Below are positions 14,401-26,362 of a stretch of 64,000 nt of DNA, in pieces (position 1 is the stretch's first letter; each line of letters opens with the position of its first letter). The notes beneath the pieces are model-generated. The model saw only the letters and a program-made list of their open reading frames with translations. It was not told the DNA's origin and did no database searches. Location: positions 67,909 to 131,908 of the forward strand of contig LSSL01001163.1 in assembly GCA_001953115.1 (NCBI GenBank), in the 5' to 3' direction. Made by a program: the position numbers and the translations under genes. This DNA comes from Smittium mucronatum. Its lineage: Eukaryota; Kickxellomycota; Harpellomycetes; Harpellales; Legeriomycetaceae.

Positions 14401-16441
14401 TAAAGAATTTACTTATTGAAAAAATATTGGGAATTATTAGATCTAGTAACTTTGTCTATTATTATTATTTTTTTGGCGACTAAATTGCTATTAATAGATT
14501 TTTTAAGCAGTAGAATTATTTTTTTTGAAAATTGTCTCCCTAGTATTAATAAAATAAGTTTATTTTGTATTTAAAATTTATTTTTTATTTTTTAATTGCA
14601 GATTTATAATAATCAATAAATTTACACATTAAAAATATTGGATTTTCCAAATCATGTAAACAAATCTCACAAATAATTACAAATAATAAACGCTCCGAGG
14701 ACTTGAAATTTAATTGAGCTTTTTGAAATTTAAATAAATTCTTATTAGTTAAATGGAGCTTATATTAACTGCTTCAAAGATTTTTTAAAAAAAATCTGAA
14801 CATTAATAAATTGGAAATATATTTGATAGATATATTAATCATTTAATAGAGGGTTAATTTAATTTATTAAAATGTGATATATTATAAATCAAATATACTA
14901 TTTTTAAACATGGATATTTATTTTCTGTTTTATTTAATTTAACTAATAATGCCTGAATTAAAAAATCAGAGGATTAAATAAATGTAGCTTTTCGTATTTT
15001 TTTATTTTTTAGCCAAATATTTGATATTGCACTAATACAATAATTTTATCGTGCCATGAATGTTCGAATACTAATATTCTATAATATTTTTTTTTAATTT
15101 TTTCGTATAGTTAATAATGTGTTTACAAATATAATTTTTCTATTTTTAAAAAATTGATAATGAAAAAAAGTTAAATTTTATTTTTTCCATTTATTTTTCA
15201 AAAATTAGACTAAATATCAATTAAGTCAACTGGTATTATACAAATAGTTTGAACCTAATTTTTATATTATGATATTTTTTCATCGTTAAAGCACTATTAT
15301 TTTTTTTAATTATTAACATTTTGTAAAAAAAACTCATCAATTTCATATATAAATATATAAATATTTTTTATTACAAAAATATATATCAATTGCTACATTT
15401 GATATAAATAGTTTATTAATAAATTATTATTTTTTATTATATATTTTAGTATACCATAAAATTCTATAGATCATATTAGTAATTTATAAATTTTATTTTG
15501 TGACATAGTGGATATACCTTTTATAATTTCACGTCGAATATTTCTCATTTAACTTTTTTTTTCTGCAGGAAAATTTATAATTTTTGTAAAAGTAATCAGT
15601 TAATAAAAATTTTAAATACCATTGTGAAAATCCTTTGTATCCATTGTTGATATTTAAATAAAGTATAAATAATTATATCAAAAATAGCATTATTTTAATC
15701 TAAAATAATTAGTGTGAGCTGAAATAAAATCTATGTGAACTTTTTTGCTTACTTCTCTTGCAGATATGTATAAATTTTTTTCTCAAATATTGGCCTTAAT
15801 AATTTAAGGTTAATATTATTTCAAAAATTTCATATTTGAATATTTTCTAGATAAATTTTTTTTTAATATTGAAAAAATATGATTCTTACCTATCTAGCCT
15901 CCCTACTTATTGATATATTATAAAATATATATCTTATATTTTTTTATTTATTTGGTTTGAAAATCTTCCTTATCATCTCTTTATATATATGATTTTTAAA
16001 GAATTTAAATCTATACAAATTTTTTTACCCAAGCTTGGAATATAATTCACATAAATTTAAACTCTATTGATAAATTTTGTAATGAAAATACTTTATTAGA
16101 ATTTATAAATAATATGAAAATCTTATATGTGGATAAATTTTAATAAATATTACCTATTATTAACTCTAAATTGGCGGTCTTGGTTTGATATATTGGAATT
16201 TTTTTTATAAATCCTGAGATTAAGACATTATTATAAATATAATTTATCCAACTCTTATAGATCGTTTAAAAATGATTAATTATTTTGCAAGAAAACCATG
16301 AGATCAAGTTGTTTCATATCTTTTTAAACCATTTAATAATTTGTACTGTCTTTAATATTTTAAATTTTGAAAAAATTTACAATTTTAAATATTGATCTTA
16401 AAAAAATACTCGTCAATCAAACAAAGTTAGCTATTTCTAGT

Positions 16442-16477
16442 TGTTTTAATTTTTAATTTTTAATTTTTAATTTTTAA
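16442..16477. repeat. TTTTTAA microsatellite
   Basis: About five tandem copies of the 7-mer TTTTTAA within the AT-rich desert. Confidence 0.8.
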
Positions 16478-17130
16478 AATTATTACACCATAAAAACTAA
16501 AATAATAGGTATATATGGCAGCGAGTATGAGTATTTTCAGCCAAAAAATAATTATATTGATATATATTAATTTTTAATTTTTTAATACAGAAAAATTTAT
16601 TATAAGTAATTAATTTGATTTTTTTAACCTCGTAACATTCTGGGGTTTTTAAATTATTATTCGAAAGAAATTATGAAATTAAGTTAAAAAATCCTTTTAT
16701 AGTATAAAATTTGGGATATTATATGGTAATAATCAGTCTCGAGTTTTTCTCCCGAGCTTATTTTTTTAATTATTTAAATAATTTAAATGATTTATATATT
16801 ATTTTAAAACCTAAAAAAGCCAAAAGATTATTTAAAGAAAAAAAGGATTTTTTTTTTTAATATTTTAGAATCCAACTTTTTTTATTTATATTTAAATAAT
16901 CTTAAATAGAAATTGATTGCCTTTTACATATCCATAATATCTTTAATTTCATTTTTTTTAAAAATTTAAACATATTTATTAAAATTAAAAATATCAAAAC
17001 ATCAAAAAATCATGTTTTTGAAATTAGTTTTTTTTAAAAAATAAATTGTATTTTATAATTAATTTTGTAAAATAATATTATTATTTTAGATATTTAGATA
17101 TTTATATTTTTCTATAGATCTAATACATTC

Positions 17131-17449
17131 CAGGGGTTTTCATTCCAATAGACCCTTTTTTTCATTCCAATAGACCTTTTTTTCTGGACCTGTGGGATCA
17201 TTCTTATAACAAATAATTCACTTTAACTTATTTACATTAATATATGTCATTATTGGTTAAAATTTTATTGTTCTTAGGTATTATAAGCTTTTTCTTTTTG
17301 ATTAAATAAATAAATATTAAGTCCAATTATAACGCTTTTTTTATTCTAATCAAAAAAATAACCCCGCAAATCTAAAAAAAGGGTCTATTTAAATGAAAAA
17401 AAAGGTCTATTCAAATGAAAAAAAGGGTCTATTGGAATGAAAAACCCTG
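17131..17449. mobile_element. Foldback/MITE-like element with subrepeat arms
   Basis: The left end CAGGGGTTTTCATTCCAATA is mirrored by the right end, whose reverse complement begins CAGGGTTTTTCATTCCAATA. Each arm is built from tandem units of about 21-22 bp around CATTCCAATAGACC: two on the left (from 17141 and 17163) and three in inverted orientation on the right (from 17381, 17404 and 17425). The centre is non-coding AT-rich sequence of about 190 bp. CAGGG termini are common in hAT-type nonautonomous elements, but I see no convincing 8-bp target duplication. No protein is encoded. Confidence 0.7.
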
Positions 17450-18560
17450 TAACTTCACCAAAAAATCCAAAAAAAAAATATTTAAATTAAAGTAACACTT
17501 AATTTTATTTTTAATTACAAATTTTTACTGAAACCATAATTAAAATTTTTAATGTGGATAAATAATGGGCGTAGGGCCATTAAATTTTGTATTTATTTAA
17601 AATAAAATGATCTAAGTTTAAAATGATATTTTATATATATAGACTCATATATTTGCAATTTTTTTAAAATTTGATTATTTTTTAGTATTTAAATATAGAT
17701 AATAAAATATAAAATAAAATCCCATTATGATTTTCAAATTAAAATTTAATTTGGCACATCTGTGCCGAGTTTATTTTTATTTTAAATTTTAGAAAATGTA
17801 TTTGTATAAATTTTTTAAAATTCGGGTGTAGAAAAAATACATAAATAAAAAAGATATAATCATTTCCATTTTTTAAAAAATAAACTAATATCTTATATCT
17901 CAATGAAAGAATAAAAATTAATATAAATGATTTCTTCTATGTCATATTTTTATATTGAAATAAAGTGTAAAAATATTAATTTTTTCATTATTTCAAAAAG
18001 AATTTATATTTTTAAAAAACAGTAAAATTTATTTCAGTATAAATTTTTTATTTTTAAACGATTAAATTTTGTATTTATCTGTACTTTTAAATATATTCTA
18101 ATAGACCAATAAATAACAATTTTTTCCAAAATTTATAAAAATTGATATAAAATTATATTTAAGGTCACAGTAAGGTTTAATTTAGATAGATTAATTATAA
18201 TTTTAAGCGCAAAAAAAATAGTGTCTTTCCACTCCAAATAAGTGATATAAAAACTATAATTTCTTAATTATTTAATGAATAATTATAAAATCCACCCATT
18301 TTTATTTTATATTTCGTAAAAAAATTCCATGTTTAATTCGATTTATTTATCTCAGATAAATAATCGCCGATATATATTTAAAATAATGAATTTTTTATGG
18401 AAATTTAACCTATAAAAATATTATACCAGTATCTAATTTCCGCTATATTCACACTAAAACCCGAGATTTTTAAACATTTTTTGACCTTAAAATATATTAT
18501 TTAATTTCCAAACATATATATATTTATATATATATAGTATTTTTCTAATAATTTTGATAG

Positions 18561-18585
18561 TTTTTTTTTTTTTAAAAAAAAAAAA
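18561..18585. repeat. T13/A12 hairpin
   Basis: A run of 13 T immediately followed by 12 A, a perfect inverted repeat without a loop. A similar one (T12/A10) lies at 19354-19375. Confidence 0.8.
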
Positions 18586-19353
18586 TAGCGAAAAGAGATC
18601 AAATTAAAATTTTTTTTTCTTTTTATTATCATAAGGTTTTTTAGGGATAAAATTGGGAATAAATATTTCCGATACTTTTCGATTTATGTTAATTTTTTTT
18701 GGAAAAAGTTTTACCGGATTTCTATAAAATTTTAGCTACCAATGTTTGTATTAATTTAAAAATTTTAAGATTGAATCAATAAAAAAAAATTAATTTTTAT
18801 GTTAAAGGGATTTAATTTATGACTCACAAAAAATAATTAAAACATTTATATAATAATTATAAAATTTTAAAAAAAATAACACAATTTATAATACGATTTA
18901 TTTTTTATGGAAAATAAAAATTCATTATTTAATATATGTATATGGAGATTGATGTGATTAAGGTTATTCTAATTTTATATAACTTAATATATGACACACC
19001 AGCAATATATATTTAAATAAATATCCTATACACTTATAGATGCAAAAAAATTTTCATCAAAATAGACAATGTAGTTCATATATTCAATTATTAAATATTT
19101 TGAAGGTTTTTGAGAATATACCATTATATTTATAAAGAATGATAACAGTAATAGTTAAGTAAATTTATATAATTATTATAAGTATTATTAAGTGGTAAAC
19201 AAATTTATCAATGAAAATTTAAAAGAAAAAAAAATGATATACAATAATATAGAAAAATAACCTATTTACAAAAAAAAAATCAAAAAATAAGATATTGATG
19301 ATATTCAATGAATTTCCCCTCCACGCAATTGAAAATGAGTTATAAGATAAACG

Positions 19354-19375
19354 TTTTTTTTTTTTAAAAAAAAAA
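19354..19375. repeat. T12/A10 hairpin
   Basis: A run of 12 T followed by 10 A, the second such palindrome within 800 bp. Confidence 0.8.
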
Positions 19376-20703
19376 GAAAATGCGGTACTTATCCTGATGA
19401 GAATCAAAATTATTTTAAATATTTCCACCACCAAAAATTTACAATTTTTTGTTCGTTGGTGGCGAAAATTAACATAAATATGGGCATTGATTTTTCATGA
19501 AAGTATTTTATTAACAGAGAAACGCTTGTAATTTTGCTTTCATCGATTCTGGAGGGGTTATATTTTTACTCAAGTATGCACTTTTTTTCTAAACGAATAA
19601 ATAATAATTTTATAAACAAATCGGATGTTAGATTAGATTATCGAAATATTTTTAAATTATGGATGCTAGTTTTATTTTCAACATTTTTTTATCTAAATAT
19701 TACAGTTTTTATTTTTAATTCAAAAAACCCGAAATAAAAAGTAAAAAATATATAAATGCAAAGCACTAACCCTTATAAAAAAATTTCCATAAAAATGGTG
19801 AAATTCAGATACGAAAAAGAATATATTTTCTGCAAATTCTTATAGATCCTTATAATTTAAAATTCAACAGATTGGTATTATGCGATATTTACCATAATTA
19901 TGATAAGTTTCCCAGTTTTAAAAATACTGTAAGAATTAAATTGATATATTTAACATTCTAAAAGAAGAATTTACAAGTTACGGAAAAGTGATATTTAATT
20001 AAAAGTAATTTTTTTTATTTTAAAACCAAAACTTCTGTTGTACCAAATAATTCGCGAAATACGTGTAATTCATAGATATTAGTTTTATTTTATAACTTTT
20101 TCTATTTTTTTTTTGCTAATATTTTTTAAAATTAAATAAAAAGCTATATTGAATGAATTAAAAAATTTCTAAACTAACTCTCCTATGGAGATCCATTTCT
20201 CGTGTGTATTGGTTCAAGGATAAACCCTTTTTTTTTTAATCCTTTTCAGATCTGAAAAAGTATTTGAGTAATTATGAGTGAAACTAAACATTTTCAAATC
20301 GCTTATGTTATATTATAATCCAATTAAAAAGATTTACTTTCAATAAAGGATTTGTATTGAGAGAAAAAGTATGGCAATTTTCGTACAACCAAGCCTCAAA
20401 AGGTTAATAAATAAAGCAAAATAAAACAAATGCTATTGTGATTGGTAGTTTGGATTCAGGTGTTTTTGAGATTATTAATCATAAACTTGGTAGTTTTTAA
20501 AACAAAATTCATAATATAAGAATAAATTTTTAGCTAAAAAATGAAGTTAGTAGATTTTTAAGTTTTCCTGAACTGGTTGACATGGGCTCATAAGATAATC
20601 GGATTTTTATCCACTATGAAACTGTTACTATTTTGAGATTTTTTTAAGGGTCAGACTTTTATTAATATGAAAATCATTGGGTACAAAAAATAATAATTTC
20701 AAA

Positions 20704-20813
20704 CCAATAAGGATAGATTTAATATACTGACTCTAATAAATTATATAATTATTTTCCAATAAGGATAGAGTTAATATACTGACTCTAATTAATCATATAA
20801 CTATTATCCAATA
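20704..20813. repeat. Two tandem copies of a 52-bp unit
   Basis: The unit starting CCAATAAGGATAGA is repeated at 20756 with only a few substitutions, and a partial third start (CCAATA) follows. Both copies contain TTAATATACTGACTCTAAT. This is a local tandem duplication in non-coding sequence. Confidence 0.85.
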
Positions 20814-20879
20814 GAAAATCATTTTTAAATTTTATTTCGAATTGTCCAATACATTTATAAATAAAAATGTAAATTTACC

Positions 20880-22379
20880 AAATTAGGAAAATAGAGGAGA
20901 TTTATTATTAAGTGTCTGCCCCCAAAGTGAATCAACTAATTTAATGAAGAAAGTTTTCAAAGGGTTAATTTTTGCTACATTAGTTTGTGGCTCAGATTGC
21001 AAGTATATTGGTTACTTTAAACCGAATTTATGAGGGGATATCCAATAATTTGTGTATGACCGGGATAAAAAAATAAAGCACAAATTTCTAATGAATTTAA
21101 TGTTGGATTGCTATTACATAGTGAGACCTAAATGAGATATTAGACCTAATTTCACGATCCAGTTTGGGAGAAAAAAACTCAAAGTGCATGACTAAAATAG
21201 CTAGGCAATAGAGATAGCTAATTAAACTGTGGCTGGAGTTTGGGTAGTATTTTCTTCTTTTTAATTTGTACCATTTTGAGAGTCGAGATACATAGGATTT
21301 TCATTTTTAAAATTTCAGCGGTTTTCATTCGATGATATCTGACAGTTGAGCTATAAAAGAAGCCATTATTATGATCGGATTGAGTTCAGTATTGAAAAAT
21401 TGTGTAGGTTGTGTGTTACGAGAGATATGAGGAGTTAGATAATCCACCACTTATTAGCCTTCCTCCCAGTTCCTAAGGGGGTTGAAAACAAAGAGGAATG
21501 TGAAAATCATAGTACATATTATCCATCAGGAATTAGTAATGAAATGAGAGCATTTGATATAGATAAAATCAACTAGATTATTTGATCTTTTAAACCTTTT
21601 CAATACCAAAGCAAGGTTAACCCTCCATTTGATAGTGTAAAGCTTATAAGAATTTTTTTTTCATCAGCAGAAATTAATCTGTGTAAATATTTGAGGTTGC
21701 ATTTAGAAAGCGGCATTCAATTCCCAGTTGTTATAAAATGTGATTTCTAATAAGAGTTTATATTAGACTACAATATTATTAACTGGTAAATGGGGGTTTT
21801 TTGTCTCATTGATGTAGGATAGCACATTTTTGGGATGTCGGATAATTAAAGCCAATCCTCAAAGTCTTGATTTGAGGTTCAAATTAATTCTAGTATTGGA
21901 TTTAGCAGCGACCGGATTATTGCTGAAAGTCCAATTGTTACTCTAGACATTTCGTATACCCTTTAGCCATTTGAAAACTAATATTAAGCTGGGAATTTAT
22001 AATCGAAAATTTTAAGAAAATAAATGGAATATATTTACATAAATGTTAATTTTGGATTGTGTTGGGCAAAAAATAAACACAGAAAGCCTAGCCGCTCCAG
22101 TATCTTGACACCGATGTGATACTCTCGGAGTTAGAAACACATATGGCGTATCTCCTTTGTCAAATACAAATATAATTCTAAAAACTTTTATAATTGGTTA
22201 AATTGTTATTATTGCCAAACAAATGGCAGCACGCTGAACAAATATAAATTGTGCATATTTTTGGATCCTAAAGTGTACAGCAAATAGTAGAGTGTATGCC
22301 AAAGTTCCAAATGATGTATATTTTTTATTTCTAATCAGACAAATTTATTGGCATGATAAAATATAAAGCTTAGAGATTT
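20880..22379. other. Decayed, formerly coding-like sequence
   Basis: Composition is more balanced than in the desert to the left, and short open patches occur in several frames, all broken by stops and shifts. It runs into the plus-strand retroelement 3' end at about 22487, so it is most simply the eroded body of that copy. I could not recognise a reverse transcriptase or endonuclease motif with confidence. Confidence 0.35.
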
Positions 22380-22497
22380 ATTTTTGATGATGCTCAAGGT
22401 GGGTATTTATGCCAATTATCAGCCGATTTTTGATTGAGCTTATTTTAAAGCTTTATTGCTAACGAATTATAAAATTCCGTGATAAAAAAAAATTGCT
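22380..22497 (+). mobile_element. Retroelement 3' end with A-tail, copy 3
   Basis: Ends in TATAAAATTCCGTGATA followed by nine A. Upstream, a CAGCCG...GAGCTTATT segment corresponds to the CAGCCGG...GAGGAGCTTATT block of the 62.2-kb copy read on its minus strand, with a small deletion. This supports membership of the same family beyond the terminal motif. Confidence 0.6.
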
Positions 22498-23318
22498 AGC
22501 GAGTTGCTTACAGCTACCTTAGAGTCAATTACAGCCAAGCTAAAGCATTGATAAATATGAAACAAATCAGAGGCATAAATTTATTGGATATGGCTTGGGT
22601 TCAAAGAACATTGCGAATATTTATTGGTATAAGAAATGTGGCTTATTGGAAAGAATATAATGGGCGTTTGATCTAGACAAAATCCCAACTGAATTACTGG
22701 CGCGTAATAGGATGGGCCATATAATGTTCAGCACCAAAAGCATTTGTTGCCATTAGCGGGATACGCTTTTTATCGATAGAGTATGCGACATGTAGAGCGC
22801 CGAGATTGTTGATAAATGCGCTACTTTATGAGATTTGGTGATTTGCTGGTGTCATTGAAAAAATAGCAGCATGCATAGGTTATCCAATTTGCACGAGCAA
22901 TATTAATAGCAAATTACAGGCCAAACTTGGTATCGCGGGAATATGAAGCCAATTATTCTTTTGAAGTATTGCTGACGAATAGTTGCAAAAGAGATATGAT
23001 TGATAAAAGAGTGTATTGGCTCTGAAATGTTTGTATAATCTATTGTATGTAGAATCGAATATGGCTGAGGATTTCCAAAATCACATGGAATTGGTTGCCA
23101 TTCCGCCAAATGGTTAAACGATCCATGAGAGGCTATAGGAAGCTTAAATGAGAGGTTGGTTGTTTAGTATGATCAACAACCGTTTATATAGATAACTTTT
23201 GCTCAAGGCTATTTTATTTTGTCGTAAAATATCTAGTAATCATTAGTTTGGAAATTTAAGCTCTTTATCTCTTCTACCTCGAGGACAGTAAAACTAGATC
23301 TCTCTGAACGTTGTAAAA
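22498..23318. other. Decayed repeat-like region upstream of the SEC14/GOLD gene
   Basis: Contains CTACCTTAGAGT at 22514 and balanced-composition sequence in which both strands show short open patches, the longest 68 codons on minus at 22903-23109. I do not recognise a protein. The last 150 bp, before the ATG at 23319, should contain the promoter and 5' leader of the downstream gene. Confidence 0.35.
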
Positions 23319-25072
23319 ATGGAAAACTTGGACGATGTAAGCCCCGAACGAAGAGCCGCTGTTATTGAAAGCGTCAGAGCCGTTCTTTCCAAAGAAGTCA
23401 GCGAATATTGTACTGATTCGGTAATTAACTTCTCTTTTTTACGTTATTAAGCCCTTTCGTTCCCTTTCTTATAATCCCCTCTAACCTTTATGTGTTTTTC
23501 TATGTATTAGGATGTGTGGAGATTCTCAGTCGCAAGACAGCTTAGTGTGGTAATTTTTCTTTCATTTTTTATCCCTCTGCTTCATATCGCATTCTCTTAT
23601 CATTTTTTCCAATTTGTTTTAAACCAGGAAAAAGCTAAGGAAATGATAGAATCTTGGTACAAGTGGAGAATCGACGACAAGGTTGATCAGTTTGTGATCC
23701 CTGAGCCTGATAATTCTCTGCCTATTCCTTATCCTATTAGAGGGTTTGAGTCTTTCGCTGATAGCAACTTGACTGCTGGAAAAAATATTCCTGACTCCAT
23801 GATGACGATGAATTCCTTGTTTGGAGGAGGTTGCTGGCATAAAGTTGACAGAAGTGGAAATCCTATTTACATCGATCGTTTGGTATTTCTTCTTTCTTTC
23901 AGTTTCTAATGCCTGCCTCTATATTTTCTCTTTCTTTTTCTTAGGGCTATTATGATGTCAAAGGAATTCCCAAAAAGATCACCATCGAAGAGCTTTTGGA
24001 GAACCACTATTTGCTTCAGGAATTCTGCCGTAGATCTATCATGACTAGTTGCAGCAAAACCGCTGGAAAAGAGATATCTAAACAAACTGTTATCTTCGAT
24101 CTTTCTGGAGTGGGTTTGGGGAGTAAGTTCTTTAAATGGCCCACTTCAGCTTGTTTTATCTAATTTATTATAATATCTTTTAGTGCTCCATCGCCCTGCT
24201 TTAAACATGCTTAGTGAAATGCTTAAAAATGATCAGCTGTATTTCCCTGAGTCAATGATTCATACCTTCTTTATTAACGTCCCTACTGTTTTCGTTACCC
24301 TATGGGCTGTCGTGAAGGTCTGGTTGGATTCTCGTGTTTTGTCTAAAATTACCATTGCTGGCAAGAACTACAAAGAGACTCTTCTAAAGTACATTGACGC
24401 CGATAATCTGCCAGTTATGTACGGCGGAAACTGTACCTGCTCACACATGCCCGGTGGCTGTGTTCCATCTCCACGTAAGTGTTTATTTTTCGCTTGAACA
24501 TTTTACTAATCTGATGTCTTTATTTAAATATGTACTATATAGCCAAACATAACTTTGTCGATCTTCCCAGGGAGGCATACTCCACTTTCTCTAATAAGGC
24601 CACTTTGGACCCACAAAACCCCAGTCTTTCTACCACTTTCACACCACCTCAGAGGGACTCTACCCCTAAAGTAGTTGAGAAGTCAGGTTGGTTTGGTTCA
24701 AAAAAATCTGTTGCAGAAGATTCTGAAGATCGTTATGTACTAGTATATTTTTCCACTGGCTCCGGAAGAGGAATTGTTTTTAAGTCTGTGTGGAAGCCGG
24801 CTCCCACCTCTGGCGCAGATCCTGTCGTGGTTTACAACGAGCACTTGTTTGAATCACAGAGATCTCCATCAATTGTTGAAATCAAGCTTCCAGGCAACTT
24901 ACCCTCAGGAGAATTGAGCATAACTTTCAGACTTCCTAGAGATGACGAAGGTGCTTGTGTCCTTCCCTCCCCCGAAGACAGCAAGAAGCCAGTTAATTTG
25001 GAATACGATATTATGATGGAAAGTATCGCCTTGAAAAAATTCGGATTACCTCCAGTCAATAGAAAAATCTGA
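23319..25072 (+). CDS. SEC14-like phospholipid-binding protein with C-terminal GOLD domain
   Basis: Six exons: 23319-23420, 23511-23549, 23628-23882, 23945-24122, 24184-24474, 24543-25072. All introns are GT/AG, 61-90 nt, and join in frame to give 464 aa. Residues about 30-65 form the CRAL-TRIO N-terminal helical region (EKAKEMIESWYKWRI). The lipid-binding CRAL-TRIO domain follows, with DRSGNPIYIDRLGYYDVKG near 120-140, FDLSGVGLGMLHRPALNML near 183-200, YFPESMIHTFFINVPTVF near 208-225, and LPVMYGGNCTC near 270-280. Residues about 345-455 look like a GOLD beta-sandwich (RYVLVYFSTGSG, ending near YDIMMES). Proteins of this architecture (SEC14L/TAP and patellin types) move or present lipids between membranes. 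The second intron is 78 nt, divisible by three and without an in-frame stop. The gene converges on the next one with about 110 bp between stops. Confidence 0.88.
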
Positions 25073-25185
25073 TCTCTTTCATATTATTATTTATTTACTT
25101 AATAAAATTCTTTTTCAGAATTTACGGTGACACATATCATCTTTACAAATAGTCTATTTGAGTTTTATATTTTATTATTTATCAC

Positions 25186-25983
25186 TTACTCATTTTTAGC
25201 TATACAACCCATAAATTGGAGTTCCATATGAATGCATCTTTCGACAACAAGACTAGCTGCCTGAAAATCTTTAAAAGAGCTTTGTTTTTCGCCATCTAAC
25301 TTTGCTGGATGTTGAAGCTTAAGGCCTAAAGAGACACTGTCTGACGAAAATATTATTGCGCTATGAGTCATTCTAGCTATTCTTTTACCTATAGCCAGTT
25401 CGGCGTCATCGGTGTTTGATTGCAGTAAGGAGGTACTTAGTTCAGACATAGCGGATTTGGAATTATTTGATCCTCTAGGAATTGACAGGGAACAACTATT
25501 GAAGGAAGACAGACCTGACCCACCAGCCTGGCTGTTTGGTTTTATTCCACACCAAATGTAGAATCCGCTTTTGCGCCTCCCAATCTGGTTTAGAGTTTTA
25601 TTTTCATCTTTGTTGACATCTAAAAGAAAGGGGTTTCTTTTCGTGTTCTGGGAAGGAGGGACCACAAACTCTACAAACAATATACATAAATCTACGTGCT
25701 CTGGGGGCGGAGGCTGTGATGTTTGTTGATCTGATAGTTTAACAAAGCTGCCATCTTGCTCTTTCACTCTGAATGTGGCTTTATGGATCTTTGAAGCAGG
25801 CTTGACTTTCTCGCCTACCAAAGTCCCCCGTTGTGATATGTTTGAAGACGACGTATCCATTTGAAAGCGTCTTGGTATTACTATTATTGTTTGTATGATA
25901 AATCGACCTGAATAATAAGAATAAAAAAAGCTCCTTAGTGGGTCTATAACGCCATGCGAATCCGTAATAGTTCTTGATTCCAT
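25186..25983 (-). CDS. Probable proteasome assembly chaperone 4 (PAC4/PSMG4-like)
   Basis: One uninterrupted frame of 265 codons from an ATG at 25983, or 224 from the ATG at 25860 (MDTSSSN); the start is uncertain and an upstream exon is possible. The C-terminal half matches the PAC4 pattern: a hydrophobic strand ending in a W-x-G turn (GFYIWCGI, residues 140-147), then STSLLQSN (183-190), GKRIARMT (199-206) and the strand SAIIFSSDSV. Human PSMG4 has W-V-G, S-T-S-L-L and L-A-Q-R-L-A-R-K-T at equivalent places. PAC4 pairs with PAC3 to guide alpha-ring assembly of the 20S proteasome. The protein is about twice the usual length, with a polar insert at about 109-138 and a Ser/Gly-rich insert near 150-180. 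Divergence keeps this below certainty. Stop is TAA. Confidence 0.6.
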   Translation of the reverse strand: MESRTITDSHGVIDPLRSFFYSYYSGRFIIQTIIVIPRRFQMDTSSSNISQRGTLVGEKVKPASKIHKATFRVKEQDGSFVKLSDQQTSQPPPPEHVDLCILFVEFVVPPSQNTKRNPFLLDVNKDENKTLNQIGRRKSGFYIWCGIKPNSQAGGSGLSSFNSCSLSIPRGSNNSKSAMSELSTSLLQSNTDDAELAIGKRIARMTHSAIIFSSDSVSLGLKLQHPAKLDGEKQSSFKDFQAASLVVERCIHMELQFMGCIAKNE

Positions 25984-26362
25984 CAGACTTATTTTTGGAA
26001 ATCCTGATATTTTATTTGTAAAAACTATCCTTCTACTAATTCTGATAGCGAATTAAATCTTTTCCATAGTATAACTCAACCCGTTTAACAGAACCTCCCA
26101 TATTGCATAGAAAAGATGCCTTTATCTCAAGTGTAACTGGTTGTTTTTGGGAATACGTGCCTGTTTACATTATCTCCAATATGCCCTCTGCTGCGCAACC
26201 AGTAGCATTTTTTTGCTAACGAAGTGGTGGAAATAGCCCTGTTTATCCTTATGTCATTGGTTGGTTTTATTGTCAGTCAATTCATTCTTTTCTTCAATAT
26301 TTCAACATTTGGATTATCTATTAAATGTTCAAAATCTACATATGTTTTTGAGAATTATACTC
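25984..26362. other. Region between PAC4-like gene and DIRS relic
   Basis: About 380 bp with no recognisable frame; it should include the PAC4-like promoter. Its right end may contain weak outward continuation of the DIRS inverted repeat (from about 26320). Confidence 0.35.

Larger units (their letters stand above)
8401..20650. other. AT-rich gene-free desert
   Basis: About 12 kb of very AT-rich sequence dominated by poly(A)/poly(T) runs. No open frame exceeds about 80 codons and none resembles a protein. Identifiable items inside are a 319-bp foldback element (17131-17449), a TTTTTAA microsatellite (about 16442-16477) and two T-run/A-run hairpins (18561-18585, 19354-19375). It could be decayed repeats, heterochromatin or a centromere-like isochore; the sequence alone does not decide. 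Confidence 0.7.

Noticed and set aside
23514..23909. Continuous 131-codon frame as an intronless start of the SEC14/GOLD protein
   Set aside because: The frame reads through a GT/AG intron of 78 nt and into the next intron; relatives join the residues on either side directly.
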